A stretch of DNA of 64,000 bases, taken from assembly GCA_965222335.1 (NCBI GenBank), contig OZ244944.1, positions 1,488,001 to 1,552,000 on the forward strand, read 5' to 3'. This document shows positions 45,155 through 54,279 of the stretch, in pieces. The translations under genes were made by a program, and so were the position numbers. Within the stretch, counting starts at the first letter, position 1. Every line of letters begins with the position of its first letter. The notes beneath the pieces are model-generated. The model ran no database searches and was not told the origin of the DNA. It saw only the letters and a list, made by a program, of their open reading frames with translations. The DNA comes from G965222335 sp965222335 (GTDB lineage: Bacteria > Pseudomonadota > Gammaproteobacteria > Pseudomonadales > Halieaceae).

Positions 45155-45760
45155 ATGCTCCGCCGCCTTGCCATCATGCACATGGCCCTGGCGGCCCTGC
45201 TCTGTGCGGGCGCCTTCCCGGTCGCCGCGCAGCCCGCGGATGCCGCGGAGCGCGCAGCCCTGCGTGACTTTCTGGAGCGCACCATCAGCGCGGCGCACAG
45301 CTTTGAGGATCGTTACGATGCCGAAGTCTGGCTGGTGGATATGTCCGCCCGGCTCGCGCGCTTCGTCCCGGCCGCCGACGCCCGCCTGAAGCTCCTGCGC
45401 CAGATCCACGCCGCGGCATCGCGGGCGGACCTGCCCCCGGAACTGGTCCTGGCGGTGATCGAGGTAGAGAGTCACTTCGACCGCTTCGCCGTGTCCCGGG
45501 TGGGCGCCCAGGGCATGATGCAGGTGATGCCTTTCTGGAAGGATGAGATCGGACGGCCCGAGGACAATCTCACGGACAACGCCACCAACCTCGAGTATGG
45601 CTGCCGCATCCTGCAGTTCTACCTGGAGCGGGAAGACCAGCACCTGCACCGGGCACTGGCGGCCTACAACGGCAGCAGCGGCAGCCGCCGCTACAGTGAC
45701 AAGGTCAAGCGCGCCTGGCGCAACCACTGGCGCACGGAGCCCCTTTACTGGGCGCCCTGA
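45155..45760 (+). CDS. Lytic transglycosylase, SLT domain
   Basis: 201 residues with a signal peptide (ending VAA-QP). The SLT core is VIEVESHFDRFAVSRVGAQGMMQVMPFW, with the catalytic Glu in EVES, and LAAYNGSSG as the second block. It cleaves peptidoglycan strands in the periplasm. It starts four bases after proS, so it is probably co-transcribed; ATG codons at 45176 and 45182 are alternatives. Its 3' end is close to the AraC-type gene on the other strand. Confidence 0.88.
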   Translation: MLRRLAIMHMALAALLCAGAFPVAAQPADAAERAALRDFLERTISAAHSFEDRYDAEVWLVDMSARLARFVPAADARLKLLRQIHAAASRADLPPELVLAVIEVESHFDRFAVSRVGAQGMMQVMPFWKDEIGRPEDNLTDNATNLEYGCRILQFYLEREDQHLHRALAAYNGSSGSRRYSDKVKRAWRNHWRTEPLYWAP

Positions 45761-45766
45761 GTGCGT

Positions 45767-46810
45767 TCAGCCGCGCTCGCGAAAACTGCCCGGGGAGAGC
45801 CCGGTCCATTTCTTGAACGAACGGTGGAAAGCACTGGGATCGCTGAAGCCCACCCGCTCGGCGACCTCACTGACGGTCAGGCCATCGCCGCGCAGCAGGG
45901 AAATAGCCGCATCGCGCCGGGCGTTGTCCTTGATGCGCTGGTAGGAGGTACCCTCTCGCTCCAGGCGCCGGCGCAGGGTCCGGGCCGACATGTTGAGCAG
46001 TCCCGTCAGCGCCTCGAAGCTCGGCAGTTCCTCGCGAAAATCATCGCCCAGCAGCTCGCGAATGCGGTGGGTAATACTCAGGACGCTCGCCTTCGGCGCC
46101 ACCACGAGATGGTAGGGCGCATGCGCCAGAAATCGATCCAGCGCCTGTTCGTCTCGCAGCAGCTCCGCCTCCAGGTGGCGCGCGCTGAAGGTCACCCGAT
46201 TGGTCGCCTCGCCGAAAGTCACCGGGCAGGGAAAGAAGTGACGCAATTCCCGCGCGGGCAGTGGTCGCTCGGCCGCGCAGGCGGCGGCAGTAATATCGAT
46301 ATGCTGCCCGATCAGCCAGCCGCAGAAGCGCAGCCAGATCGCCAGCCCGCAAAGCATGCGCTGCTGCGCATGGTTGTCCCCGGGCAGGTGGTAGGTCAGG
46401 TTTGCCGTGCGTGCGTCGGCGTCGACCAACAGCTGATTGTCCACGGCCACGCCCCGGGGCAAGCGGCAGCAGCGATTGAACTCGATAGCACGCCGCAGTG
46501 CCGCAGCGAGATGGGGGCTGCCCTGCATGCTGTAGGCCATCAGCCGGGTGCTGCCGCAGGGTGTGGGGGCATCCGGCATGCTGCCGCCAGATTCGTCATC
46601 CAGGGCGCGAAACACCTGCCCCGCCAGGCGACTGTACAGCCGGGGAGAGGTGGTGCTGGCAACCGTGGCATCACGGAGTGGGTCGTGGGGGAAGCGCGCT
46701 GCCGCGAGCAGCGCCCCGGGGCTGTGCCCCGCGGCCTGCGCCTGGACCAGCAGCGCCGCAATAAAGCTCTCCGGCACCTGATCCGCCCGCTCCTGTCGAC
46801 CCCGCCGCAT
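45767..46810 (-). CDS. AraC-family transcriptional regulator (OruR/ArgR-like layout)
   Basis: 347 residues: an N-terminal ligand domain (arabinose-binding-like, with QRMLCGLAIWLRFCGWLIG) and a C-terminal AraC HTH pair (LNMSARTLRRRLEREGTSYQRIKDNAR and LTVSEVAERVGFSDPSAFHRSFKKWTG). The ATG at 46810 has GGGAGG about ten bases upstream; the TTG at 46837 is less likely. Its target is not evident. It is divergent from the LuxR-type gene. Confidence 0.9.
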   Translation of the reverse strand: MRRGRQERADQVPESFIAALLVQAQAAGHSPGALLAAARFPHDPLRDATVASTTSPRLYSRLAGQVFRALDDESGGSMPDAPTPCGSTRLMAYSMQGSPHLAAALRRAIEFNRCCRLPRGVAVDNQLLVDADARTANLTYHLPGDNHAQQRMLCGLAIWLRFCGWLIGQHIDITAAACAAERPLPARELRHFFPCPVTFGEATNRVTFSARHLEAELLRDEQALDRFLAHAPYHLVVAPKASVLSITHRIRELLGDDFREELPSFEALTGLLNMSARTLRRRLEREGTSYQRIKDNARRDAAISLLRGDGLTVSEVAERVGFSDPSAFHRSFKKWTGLSPGSFRERG

Positions 46811-46983
46811 GCCCACAACACCTCCCGTAGCTGCCAATGCCCAAGTATAACGGGCATGCCGCGAGCGCCTATCCAGCTAGTTGAACCGCCGGCAGGTTTA
46901 CCCCGCCTCCCGTCACGCCAAGCTATTTGACATCATCCCGGGCGCTCCGCACACTGTCCCGGGGCGGCGCGCGATAACAATAG

Positions 46984-47829
46984 ATGACGGATATCAACCA
47001 ACTCAGCCAGTGGAACCGGGAAATTTCCCGGGCTATCGGTGCCCTTGGCAGCGACGATTTCTTCCCGTCCCTGATCGCCGCGGTGCGGGGTCAGGTCCGT
47101 ATCGACTATCCCCAGATCTGGCTCTACCATCGCGACCTGCCCCCGCGGGTGCTCTACCACGAAATCCCGGCCCCCGCGGTCGCGGCGCAGATCGACGATT
47201 ACCTCGAAGGCCCCTACAGCGAAGATCCGTTCTACCGGGCGTCGATGAACAGCCCCAAGTCCAAGATCTATCGTCTTGACCGGGTGACTCACAACAAGCT
47301 GCACGAGTCGCCCTACTACCAGGAATACTATGCCGATACCGGCACGGTGGATGAGGCTGTTTACCTCGCCCGGCTGCAGGCAGGCAACGTGATCAACCTG
47401 AGCATGATGCGCCTGCCCGAGCACGGCCCCTTCAGCGACGAGGAATACGAAACCCTCTACCTGCTGGCGGAGCCGGTATCCGAACTGCTGAAGCGACACA
47501 GCGAGCACAACGAATTCGCGGTCAGCAACCTGATCCAGCCGGGAATCAATCATCAGATTGACCTGGCTTTTCGCACCTTCGGCGCCTCACTGCTGTCGCC
47601 GCGGGAGAAGGATGTGCTGGAGATGATGCTGCGGGGCTACGGCACCGACATCTCGGCAAAGAAGCTGGACATTGCCCTGGAGACGGTGCGCCGCCACCGT
47701 AAAAGCATCTACCGCAAGCTGGATGTCAGCTCCCAGACCGACCTGTTCTCCCTCTTTATCAATGCCATGAGTTGCCTCGGCGAGGCGGGCGGCGAGGACC
47801 CGCTCAGCATTTATATGGCACCCCGCTGA
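46984..47829 (+). CDS. LuxR-type HTH regulator
   Basis: 281 residues. The C-terminal HTH is clear: LLSPREKDVLEMMLRGYGTDISAKKLDIALETVRRHRKSIYRKLDV. The N-terminal two thirds is a sensor-like domain with many aromatic residues (EDPFYRASMNSPKSKIYRLD), but it lacks an obvious acyl-homoserine-lactone signature. It lies about 90 bases before the glutamine-synthetase-like gene on the same strand, so it may control polyamine or amine use. No ribosome site stands out. Confidence 0.85.
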   Translation: MTDINQLSQWNREISRAIGALGSDDFFPSLIAAVRGQVRIDYPQIWLYHRDLPPRVLYHEIPAPAVAAQIDDYLEGPYSEDPFYRASMNSPKSKIYRLDRVTHNKLHESPYYQEYYADTGTVDEAVYLARLQAGNVINLSMMRLPEHGPFSDEEYETLYLLAEPVSELLKRHSEHNEFAVSNLIQPGINHQIDLAFRTFGASLLSPREKDVLEMMLRGYGTDISAKKLDIALETVRRHRKSIYRKLDVSSQTDLFSLFINAMSCLGEAGGEDPLSIYMAPR

Positions 47830-47920
47830 AGGTCTGCGGGCCCACTGCCCAATCCGGGGCATTGAGCTGTATTGCGGAAGGAACGATAGTGCGCGCTAAC
47901 CATCTTTTACCGGAGCCCCG

Positions 47921-49267
47921 ATGTCACTGGAAGCCGACTGGTTTTTACGGGCGCATCCAGAGATAACCACAATAGAGGCCCTTCTGCCGGACTGTAACGG
48001 CGTGATGCGGGGCAAGTGGCTGCCGCGGCATAAGCTGGGCAAAATCTTTGACGGCGAACTGAAACTACCCAAGACCGCGCTCAGTCTGGATATCTGGGGC
48101 CGCGACGTGGAAGAACTCGTTTTTGCCTCCGGCGACGCCGACGGTATCTGCCGCCCCGTGGAAGGCTCACTCCTGCCCACTCCCTGGGCCGCCGGTGGCC
48201 AGCACGGGCAAATTATGCTGTCCATGTTCGAAGCGGACGGCACCCCGTACCTGGGAGACCCCCGGCACGTACTCAAGCAGGTCGTGGCCCGCTACCAGGA
48301 AGCGGGCTGGACCCCGGTGGTCGCCGCAGAGCTGGAATTCAGCCTGGTCACAATGGACGCCGGCAATCCCCAGCACAGCTGTCCCGCCCCCGCCGGCGCT
48401 TCTCCGGTGGGGGGCAACATGTACGGCCTGGATGTCCTCAACCAGCACCAGGAGATGATGGAAGACCTGCGCCTGGCCTGCGAGCTACAGGACCTGCCCT
48501 TCGACGGGGTGGTCAAGGAGTCGGCCCCCTCCCAGTACGAGATCAACATGCAGCACGTGGACAACCCGGTGCTGGCGGCAAAACAGATCATGATGATGAA
48601 GCGCCTGATCAAGGGCGTGGCCACCAAGCACGGCCTGATCGCCAGCTTCATGGCCAAACCCTTCGAGCAAGAGGCGGGCAACGGCATGCACGTGCACTGC
48701 AGCCTGCTGAACGAGCAGGGCGTCAACGTATTCGATGACGGCAGCGAACGCGGCACGCCCCTGCTGCATCACGCGATTGCCGGCTGCCTGCGCTATATGC
48801 CGGATTCCATGGCCATCTTTGCCCCGAGCTATAACGCCTACCGGCGCTTCCAGAGCGGCTCGCATGCGCCGGTTTATGCGACCTGGGGCTACGAGAACCG
48901 GACCGTGGCGGTACGCGTCCCCGCCGGCAGCCACGCTGCGCGACGCCTGGAACATCGGGTGGCCGGGGCCGACGCCAATCCCTACCTGCTGTTCGCGGTT
49001 ATCCTCGGTGCCATGCTCGAGGGCATGGAGCAGCAACTCGCCGTCCCCAAGCCCACCACGGGCGACGGCTACTCGGTGCAGGGCGTGCCCGAACTGCCGA
49101 TCTACATGCACGAGGCCATGCAGGTATTCAGCCAGTCCGATTTCATTCGCGCGGCGCTCGGCGGCGAGCTGCAGCGCATCTTCAACCTCACCAAGACCCA
49201 GGAAATCGAGGAATTTCGCCGCCGGGTGACACCGCTGGAGTACCAGTCCTACCTCGAGCGCCTCTAA
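47921..49267 (+). CDS. puuA-like: Glutamine synthetase family protein, gamma-glutamylpolyamine synthetase-like
   Basis: 448 residues. The GS catalytic domain shows AAELEFSL, KESAPSQYEIN, MAKPFEQEAGNGMHVHCSL and RVPAGSHAARRLEHRVAGADANPYL. The N-terminal domain is short and lacks the adenylylation-loop Tyr of GlnA, as in PuuA and GlnA-like enzymes. The expected reaction is ATP-dependent glutamylation of putrescine or another amine, starting its breakdown. No other puu gene is nearby. Confidence 0.87.
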   Translation: MSLEADWFLRAHPEITTIEALLPDCNGVMRGKWLPRHKLGKIFDGELKLPKTALSLDIWGRDVEELVFASGDADGICRPVEGSLLPTPWAAGGQHGQIMLSMFEADGTPYLGDPRHVLKQVVARYQEAGWTPVVAAELEFSLVTMDAGNPQHSCPAPAGASPVGGNMYGLDVLNQHQEMMEDLRLACELQDLPFDGVVKESAPSQYEINMQHVDNPVLAAKQIMMMKRLIKGVATKHGLIASFMAKPFEQEAGNGMHVHCSLLNEQGVNVFDDGSERGTPLLHHAIAGCLRYMPDSMAIFAPSYNAYRRFQSGSHAPVYATWGYENRTVAVRVPAGSHAARRLEHRVAGADANPYLLFAVILGAMLEGMEQQLAVPKPTTGDGYSVQGVPELPIYMHEAMQVFSQSDFIRAALGGELQRIFNLTKTQEIEEFRRRVTPLEYQSYLERL

Positions 49268-49268
49268 G

Positions 49269-49307
49269 CCGAGCGCCTCTCAGCCGAGCGCCTCTCAGCC
49301 GAGCGCT
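49269..49307. repeat. Short tandem repeat, 15-bp unit
   Basis: AGCCGAGCGCCTCTC is present twice in tandem (49269-49283 and 49284-49298) with a partial third copy, right after the stop of the glutamine-synthetase-like gene. The end of that gene (GAGCGCCTC) matches the unit, so the array probably grew from the gene's last codons. Confidence 0.8.
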
Positions 49308-50661
49308 ACCCCGCGGGCACCGAAGACAGCGGCCGGTAATCCCGCTCCAGCCGGTGGGTCAAAGCGAAGGCCGCCAGGATGCCCAGCAGACCGAATACAA
49401 CGGTGCCGACTGCCTCTCCCGCCAGCACGCCGCGGGCACCGTACCAGTGCGCGCCGAGGAAGGCGCAGGGGACGACCCCCAGCAGCACCTTGGCGAAGTT
49501 GAAGGCGGTGGCCCAGCGGGGATGATGCAGGTTGTTGAAGCTGGCGTTGGCCACGAACAGGCCGCCGTTGAAAAAGAAGGCCCAGACCAGCGCGTGGCAA
49601 TAGAACAGGATCAGTTCAGCCGCCGCCGGCTCGGCGGAGAAGACGCGCACAATCCAGCCGCTGCCCAGCCATAGCACGCCCCAGATCAGCAGCACGTAGG
49701 CCGCGTTGCACAGCATCGCATCACGCAGGGTAGCGCGCACCCGGTGATACAGCCCGGCGCCGGCATTCTGGCCGATGATCGGCCCCACCGCTCCGGACAG
49801 GGCGAACACCACGGCAAAAGCCACCGGCGTAATCCGCCCGAGGATCGCCGCACCCGCCACCGCCTCGTCGCCGAACTGGGACATGGTGCGGAGGATAAAA
49901 CCATTGCCGATCGGCGTGGCCAGGTTGGTCAGCACCGCGGGGCCGGCGATCGCCAGCAGAGGGCCGAGGTCGGCGCGGAATTCCGCCACGCTGCTGCGCC
50001 GCGGCAACCTGTGCACGTGGTGCACGGCCCACCAGGCAACGATCAGCACCGCCCAGCGCGAGGCCACCGAGGCCCAGGCGGCGCCTTCCAGGCCCCAGCC
50101 GAAAGTGAAAATGAACAGCGGATCCAGGCCGGCATTGACCGCCGATCCAACCAGGGTGGCCCACATGGAACGGCGTGCATCGCCAATGGCGCGCACGCCT
50201 GCGGCGGCACTCATTCCCAGGACCAGCACCGGCACGTTGGGCAGCATGATGCGGCCGTAGCTGACCGCGTGCTCCAGCGCGTCGCCACTGGCACCCAGCA
50301 GCAACAGAAGGTCGCGCAGGAAGATGAAGCCCAGGAGGGAAATCGCCGCCGTCACCGCGACATTGAAGATCAGGCCATTGGCGCAGTAGCGTCCTGCCAG
50401 CGCACGCTGCTGTGAGCCCTCAGCCCTCGCCACCAGGGCACCGAGGCCAATCTGCAGGCCGATACTCGCGGAGACCAGGAAATAGATCAGGGTCCCGATG
50501 TAACCCACCGCGGCAACCAGCGAGGGGTCGTCCAGCAGGGTCAGGAAGTACATATCCACCAGGTCCACGCCGAACATGGCAAGCAGCCCGGTGGCACTGG
50601 CGCCGGTCATCACCAGCACATGCCGCAGGGTCGAGTCTCGGGTGAATATGGCCTGGGCCAT
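49306..50661 (-). CDS. MATE-family efflux transporter
   Basis: 451 residues with 12 hydrophobic segments in two MATE halves (SVVAAVGYIGTLIYFLVS-like first half, VTNLATPIGNGFILRTMSQFG second half). The start at 50661 (MAQAIFTRD) has AAGGAG five bases upstream. It exports cationic drugs or metabolites using a Na+ or H+ gradient. It ends at the repeat array and is divergent from the desaturase gene, with about 190 bases between. Confidence 0.9.
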   Translation of the reverse strand: MAQAIFTRDSTLRHVLVMTGASATGLLAMFGVDLVDMYFLTLLDDPSLVAAVGYIGTLIYFLVSASIGLQIGLGALVARAEGSQQRALAGRYCANGLIFNVAVTAAISLLGFIFLRDLLLLLGASGDALEHAVSYGRIMLPNVPVLVLGMSAAAGVRAIGDARRSMWATLVGSAVNAGLDPLFIFTFGWGLEGAAWASVASRWAVLIVAWWAVHHVHRLPRRSSVAEFRADLGPLLAIAGPAVLTNLATPIGNGFILRTMSQFGDEAVAGAAILGRITPVAFAVVFALSGAVGPIIGQNAGAGLYHRVRATLRDAMLCNAAYVLLIWGVLWLGSGWIVRVFSAEPAAAELILFYCHALVWAFFFNGGLFVANASFNNLHHPRWATAFNFAKVLLGVVPCAFLGAHWYGARGVLAGEAVGTVVFGLLGILAAFALTHRLERDYRPLSSVPAG

Positions 50662-50853
50662 CCAGTCTCCTTGGCTTGCGCGCACGGGCTGCCGCTGCCC
50701 GCCGGCGGCGCCCGATCAAAAGCCCGGCATGATACTGCATTTGCCACCCACTTGCGGGGGCCCTTTGCCGGACTGCAGCAGGCTGGGTGTCGAGACTTCG
50801 GCCGGGAAACCCGCTATCATTCGCCCTCAATTTGACCCAGATGCTTCCCGTTC

Positions 50854-52026
50854 ATGACTACCACCACCTCCAAGCCGCCGCTCAACCCGGTTAACGTGAT
50901 TATTTTTGTCGGTTTTCCGCTGGCCGCACTGTTACTGGTGCCCGCCTGGGGTGTCCATGCCGGCTACGACAGCTTTCAGTGGCTGTGGGCGCTGGCGTTC
51001 CTGTACCTCAACGGCCTGTCCATCACCGGGGGCTACCATCGCCTGTGGGCGCACAAGGCCTATGAGGCACATCCCGCGCTGAAGTGGTTTTTTGCTTTCT
51101 GGGGGGCCGGTGCACTGCAGAACAGCATCCTGATCTGGGCCTCGGATCACCGCCGTCATCACCGCCACGTGGACGACGCGGACCAGGACCCCTACGCCGC
51201 CAGTCGCGGCCTGTGGTTCAGCCACATGGGCTGGATGCTGCGTCACTACAACACCAACGAGCCGGACTACAGCAATGCCCGCGACCTCGAGCGCGACCCG
51301 GTGGTCATGTGGCAGCACAGGCACTACGTTCCCCTGACCACCTTCATGAACCTGGGCCTGCCGCTGCTGCTGGGCTGGTGGCACGGGGATATCATCGGCA
51401 CTGTCCTGCTGGTCGGCCTGTTGCGCCTGGTGATCAACCACCACGTCACGTTTTTCATCAATTCCCTGGCCCACTTCTGGGGCAGCCGGCCCTACACCGA
51501 CGCCAACAGCGCCCGCGACAATGGCTTCCTGGCCTTCCTGACCTATGGCGAGGGCTACCACAACTACCACCACATTTTCCAAACCGACTACCGCAACGGG
51601 ATTCGCTGGTGGCAGTGGGACCCGACCAAGTGGATGATCAACCTGTGTTCCCGGGTTGGCCTGGCGCGCAACCTGTCGCGGGTACCCAACTTCAAGATCC
51701 AGCGCGCGATTCTCGACACCCAGTTCCAGCGCGCCCGCCGGCGCCTGGAGCAGGCCGAGAACAGCGAGCCACTGCTGGCCACCCTGGAGCGCGAATACCA
51801 GCTTTTCAGTGCCTCGGTGAACCAGTGGAAGGCGTTGCAGGCGGAGCGCTATGAGCGCAAAGTGGCGGAGCTTGAAGGTGCTATCGAGGAGCGACGCGCT
51901 GCCCTGCTCGGCAAGTGGGAGCGAGCGGCCCTGCGCACCAAGCTGAAAGAACTGGAATACTCGCTGAAAATGCAGCGCAAGCGGCTGGCGATGCTGATGC
52001 AGCAGACGCAACTGCAGGCTGCCTGA
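50854..52026 (+). CDS. Acyl-CoA delta-9 desaturase-like protein with coiled-coil tail
   Basis: 390 residues. The three His boxes HRLWAH, HRRHH and HNYHH of the membrane di-iron desaturases are intact, with hydrophobic segments between them. Beyond residue 285, where the core ends, about 100 residues form a charged coiled coil (LATLEREYQLFSASVNQWKAL to KELEYSLKMQRKRLAML). Relatives in marine gammaproteobacteria do have extended tails, but this could mediate partner binding. It introduces a cis double bond in acyl-CoA, adjusting membrane fluidity. Confidence 0.92.
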   Translation: MTTTTSKPPLNPVNVIIFVGFPLAALLLVPAWGVHAGYDSFQWLWALAFLYLNGLSITGGYHRLWAHKAYEAHPALKWFFAFWGAGALQNSILIWASDHRRHHRHVDDADQDPYAASRGLWFSHMGWMLRHYNTNEPDYSNARDLERDPVVMWQHRHYVPLTTFMNLGLPLLLGWWHGDIIGTVLLVGLLRLVINHHVTFFINSLAHFWGSRPYTDANSARDNGFLAFLTYGEGYHNYHHIFQTDYRNGIRWWQWDPTKWMINLCSRVGLARNLSRVPNFKIQRAILDTQFQRARRRLEQAENSEPLLATLEREYQLFSASVNQWKALQAERYERKVAELEGAIEERRAALLGKWERAALRTKLKELEYSLKMQRKRLAMLMQQTQLQAA

Positions 52027-52032
52027 GCACAG

Positions 52033-52092
52033 GCCCGGCTGATCGCAGCCCGACTGAGCGCAGCCCGGCTGAGCGCAGCCCGACTGACCGCA
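52033..52092. repeat. Tandem repeat, four copies of a 15-bp unit
   Basis: GCCCGGCTGAGCGCA and close variants (GCCCGACTGA...) occur four times in tandem, just after the desaturase stop and before the glutathione peroxidase. Unit length is the same as in the array at 49.27 kb, although the sequence differs. Confidence 0.85.
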
Positions 52093-52118
52093 GCCCGCCC
52101 AACCCCGGAGATACCGCC

Positions 52119-52604
52119 ATGACCGAGACCGTCTACGACTTCACCTGCACCACCAGCAAGGGCGAGACCCAGTCACTCGAGGACTATCGCGGCAAGGTGC
52201 TGCTGGTGGTGAACACGGCCTCCAAGTGCGGCTTTACCCCGCAGTTCGAAGGCCTGGAGGCGCTGCACAAGCAGTACAGCGATCGCGGCCTGGCGATTCT
52301 TGGCTTTCCCTGCAACCAGTTCGGCAAGCAGGATCCGGGCAGCAACGATGAAATCATGGAGTTCTGCCAGCTGAACTACGGGGTCAGTTTTCCCATGTTC
52401 GGCAAGATCGACGTCAATGGCAGCACTGCCGACCCCCTGTTCCAGCACCTGAAGCAGGCCGCCCCCGGCGCCCTGGGCTCACAGCGAATCAAGTGGAACT
52501 TCACCAAGTTCCTGATTGACGCCGAGGGCAAGGTGCGCAAGCGCTACGCGCCGATGACCAAGCCCGAGGAGATTGCCGCGGATATCGAGGCGCTGCTCGA
52601 CTGA
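52119..52604 (+). CDS. Glutathione peroxidase (Cys type)
   Basis: 161 residues. NTASKCGFTPQFEGLE holds the peroxidatic Cys, and GFPCNQFGKQDPG and WNFTKFLID complete the active site. Start at 52119 has GGAG eight bases upstream; the frame before it covers the repeat array. It reduces peroxides with glutathione or thioredoxin. Convergent with prfC. Confidence 0.95.
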   Translation: MTETVYDFTCTTSKGETQSLEDYRGKVLLVVNTASKCGFTPQFEGLEALHKQYSDRGLAILGFPCNQFGKQDPGSNDEIMEFCQLNYGVSFPMFGKIDVNGSTADPLFQHLKQAAPGALGSQRIKWNFTKFLIDAEGKVRKRYAPMTKPEEIAADIEALLD

Positions 52605-52623
52605 CGCCATTCCAGGGCTCGCG

Positions 52624-54201
52624 CTAGTGCTCGCGCGTGGCCAGAAACTGGATGTCCGGCCAGCGCTCTTCCATCAGCGCCAGGTTCACCCGGGTGGGGG
52701 CGAGGTAGGTCAGGTGGCCGCCGCCGTCGATCGACAGCTGGTCCGCGGCCTTCTTGCGAAACTCCTCCAGCTTGCGCGGATCATCACAGTGCACCCAGCG
52801 CGCGGTATACACGTTCACCGGTTCGTACAGGGCTTCGACCTTGTACTCATCCTGCAGGCGATAGGACACCACGTCGAACTGCAACTGGCCCACGGCGCCC
52901 ACCACCAGGTCGGAGGAATTCAGCGGCGCAAACACCTGGGTGGAACCCTCTTCCGACAACTGCTGCAGGCCCTTCTGTAGCTGCTTCGATTTCATCGGGT
53001 CACGCAGCCGGATACGGCGGAACAGCTCGGGCGCAAAATGCGGGATGCCGGTGAACTGCAGATCCTCGCCCTCGGTGAAAGTGTCGCCGATCTGGATGGT
53101 GCCGTGGTTGTGCAAACCGATGATGTCCCCGGAAACCGCATCCTCCACCAGCACCCGCTCACCGGCCTTGAAGGTAACCGCATCGGCGATCTTCACGTCC
53201 TTGGCAATGCGGGTGTGACGCATCTTCATGCCTTTGCCGTAACGCCCGGAGCACACCCGCAGGAAGGCGATCCGGTCCCGGTGGCGCGGATCCATATTGG
53301 CCTGGATCTTGAACACGAAGCCGGTGAAGGCCGGCTCCCCCGCCGCCACCAGGCGCTGGGTGGCCTCCCGGTCCAGGGGCGCCGGTGCCCACTGCACGAA
53401 GTCGTCCAGCATCTCGCGCACGCCGAAGTTGCCCAGCGCAGTGCCGAAAAACACCGGGCTCAGCTTGCCCGCGAGAAACGCCTCGGCGTCAAAGGCGTGG
53501 CTGGCGCCGCGCACCAGTTCCACTTCCTCGACGAAATCGTCGTATTCATCGCCCAGCAGCTCCCTGGCGGCATCCGAGTCGAGACCCTCGATTCGCTCGT
53601 CGCCCGGGAGCACGCTGCCCTGGCCGGGGACGTAGCAGTGAATCACGTCGTTGTAGAGGTTGTAGACTCCCTTGAACTGGCTGCCCATGCCAATCGGCCA
53701 GTTAATCGGCGCACCCTGGATGGCCAGCACTTCCTCGATTTCATCCAGCAGCTCGATCGGGTCGCGAATGTCCCGGTCCATCTTGTTGACGAAACTGAAG
53801 ATCGGCGTGTCCCGCAGCCGGCACACGTTCATCAGCTTGATGGTGCGGTCCTCAACCCCCTTGGCGCCGTCAATCACCATCAGCGCCGAGTCCACTGCGG
53901 TCAGCGTGCGGTAGGTATCCTCCGAGAAATCCTCGTGGCCCGGGGTATCCAGCAGATTGACCACCCGGTCGCGGTAGGGAAACTGCATCACCGAGGAGGT
54001 CACCGAGATGCCCCGCTCCTGCTCCATGCTCATCCAGTCCGAGGTCGCGTGAGGGCCGCGTTTGCCCTTCACGCTACCCGCTACCTGGATCGCCTGACCC
54101 AGCAGCAGCAGTTTTTCGGTGATGGTGGTCTTGCCCGCATCCGGGTGCGAAATAATGGCGAAGGTGCGGCGCGAGGCGATGGCTTTGTTCAGGTCGGACA
54201 T
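52624..54201 (-). CDS. prfC: Peptide chain release factor 3
   Basis: 525 residues, a translational GTPase with G1 HPDAGKTT, G3 DTPGHEDF and G4 NKMDR. It recycles RF1/RF2 after release. Length and order of domains equal those of E. coli RF3. It is a single-gene unit. Confidence 0.97.
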   Translation of the reverse strand: MSDLNKAIASRRTFAIISHPDAGKTTITEKLLLLGQAIQVAGSVKGKRGPHATSDWMSMEQERGISVTSSVMQFPYRDRVVNLLDTPGHEDFSEDTYRTLTAVDSALMVIDGAKGVEDRTIKLMNVCRLRDTPIFSFVNKMDRDIRDPIELLDEIEEVLAIQGAPINWPIGMGSQFKGVYNLYNDVIHCYVPGQGSVLPGDERIEGLDSDAARELLGDEYDDFVEEVELVRGASHAFDAEAFLAGKLSPVFFGTALGNFGVREMLDDFVQWAPAPLDREATQRLVAAGEPAFTGFVFKIQANMDPRHRDRIAFLRVCSGRYGKGMKMRHTRIAKDVKIADAVTFKAGERVLVEDAVSGDIIGLHNHGTIQIGDTFTEGEDLQFTGIPHFAPELFRRIRLRDPMKSKQLQKGLQQLSEEGSTQVFAPLNSSDLVVGAVGQLQFDVVSYRLQDEYKVEALYEPVNVYTARWVHCDDPRKLEEFRKKAADQLSIDGGGHLTYLAPTRVNLALMEERWPDIQFLATREH

Positions 54202-54279
54202 GCAGATAACCGGGAATCCAAAAGCCGCGGATTATACGCCCTTTGTACGGGATACGCAGTGCGCGTGCGGCGGCCGGGG

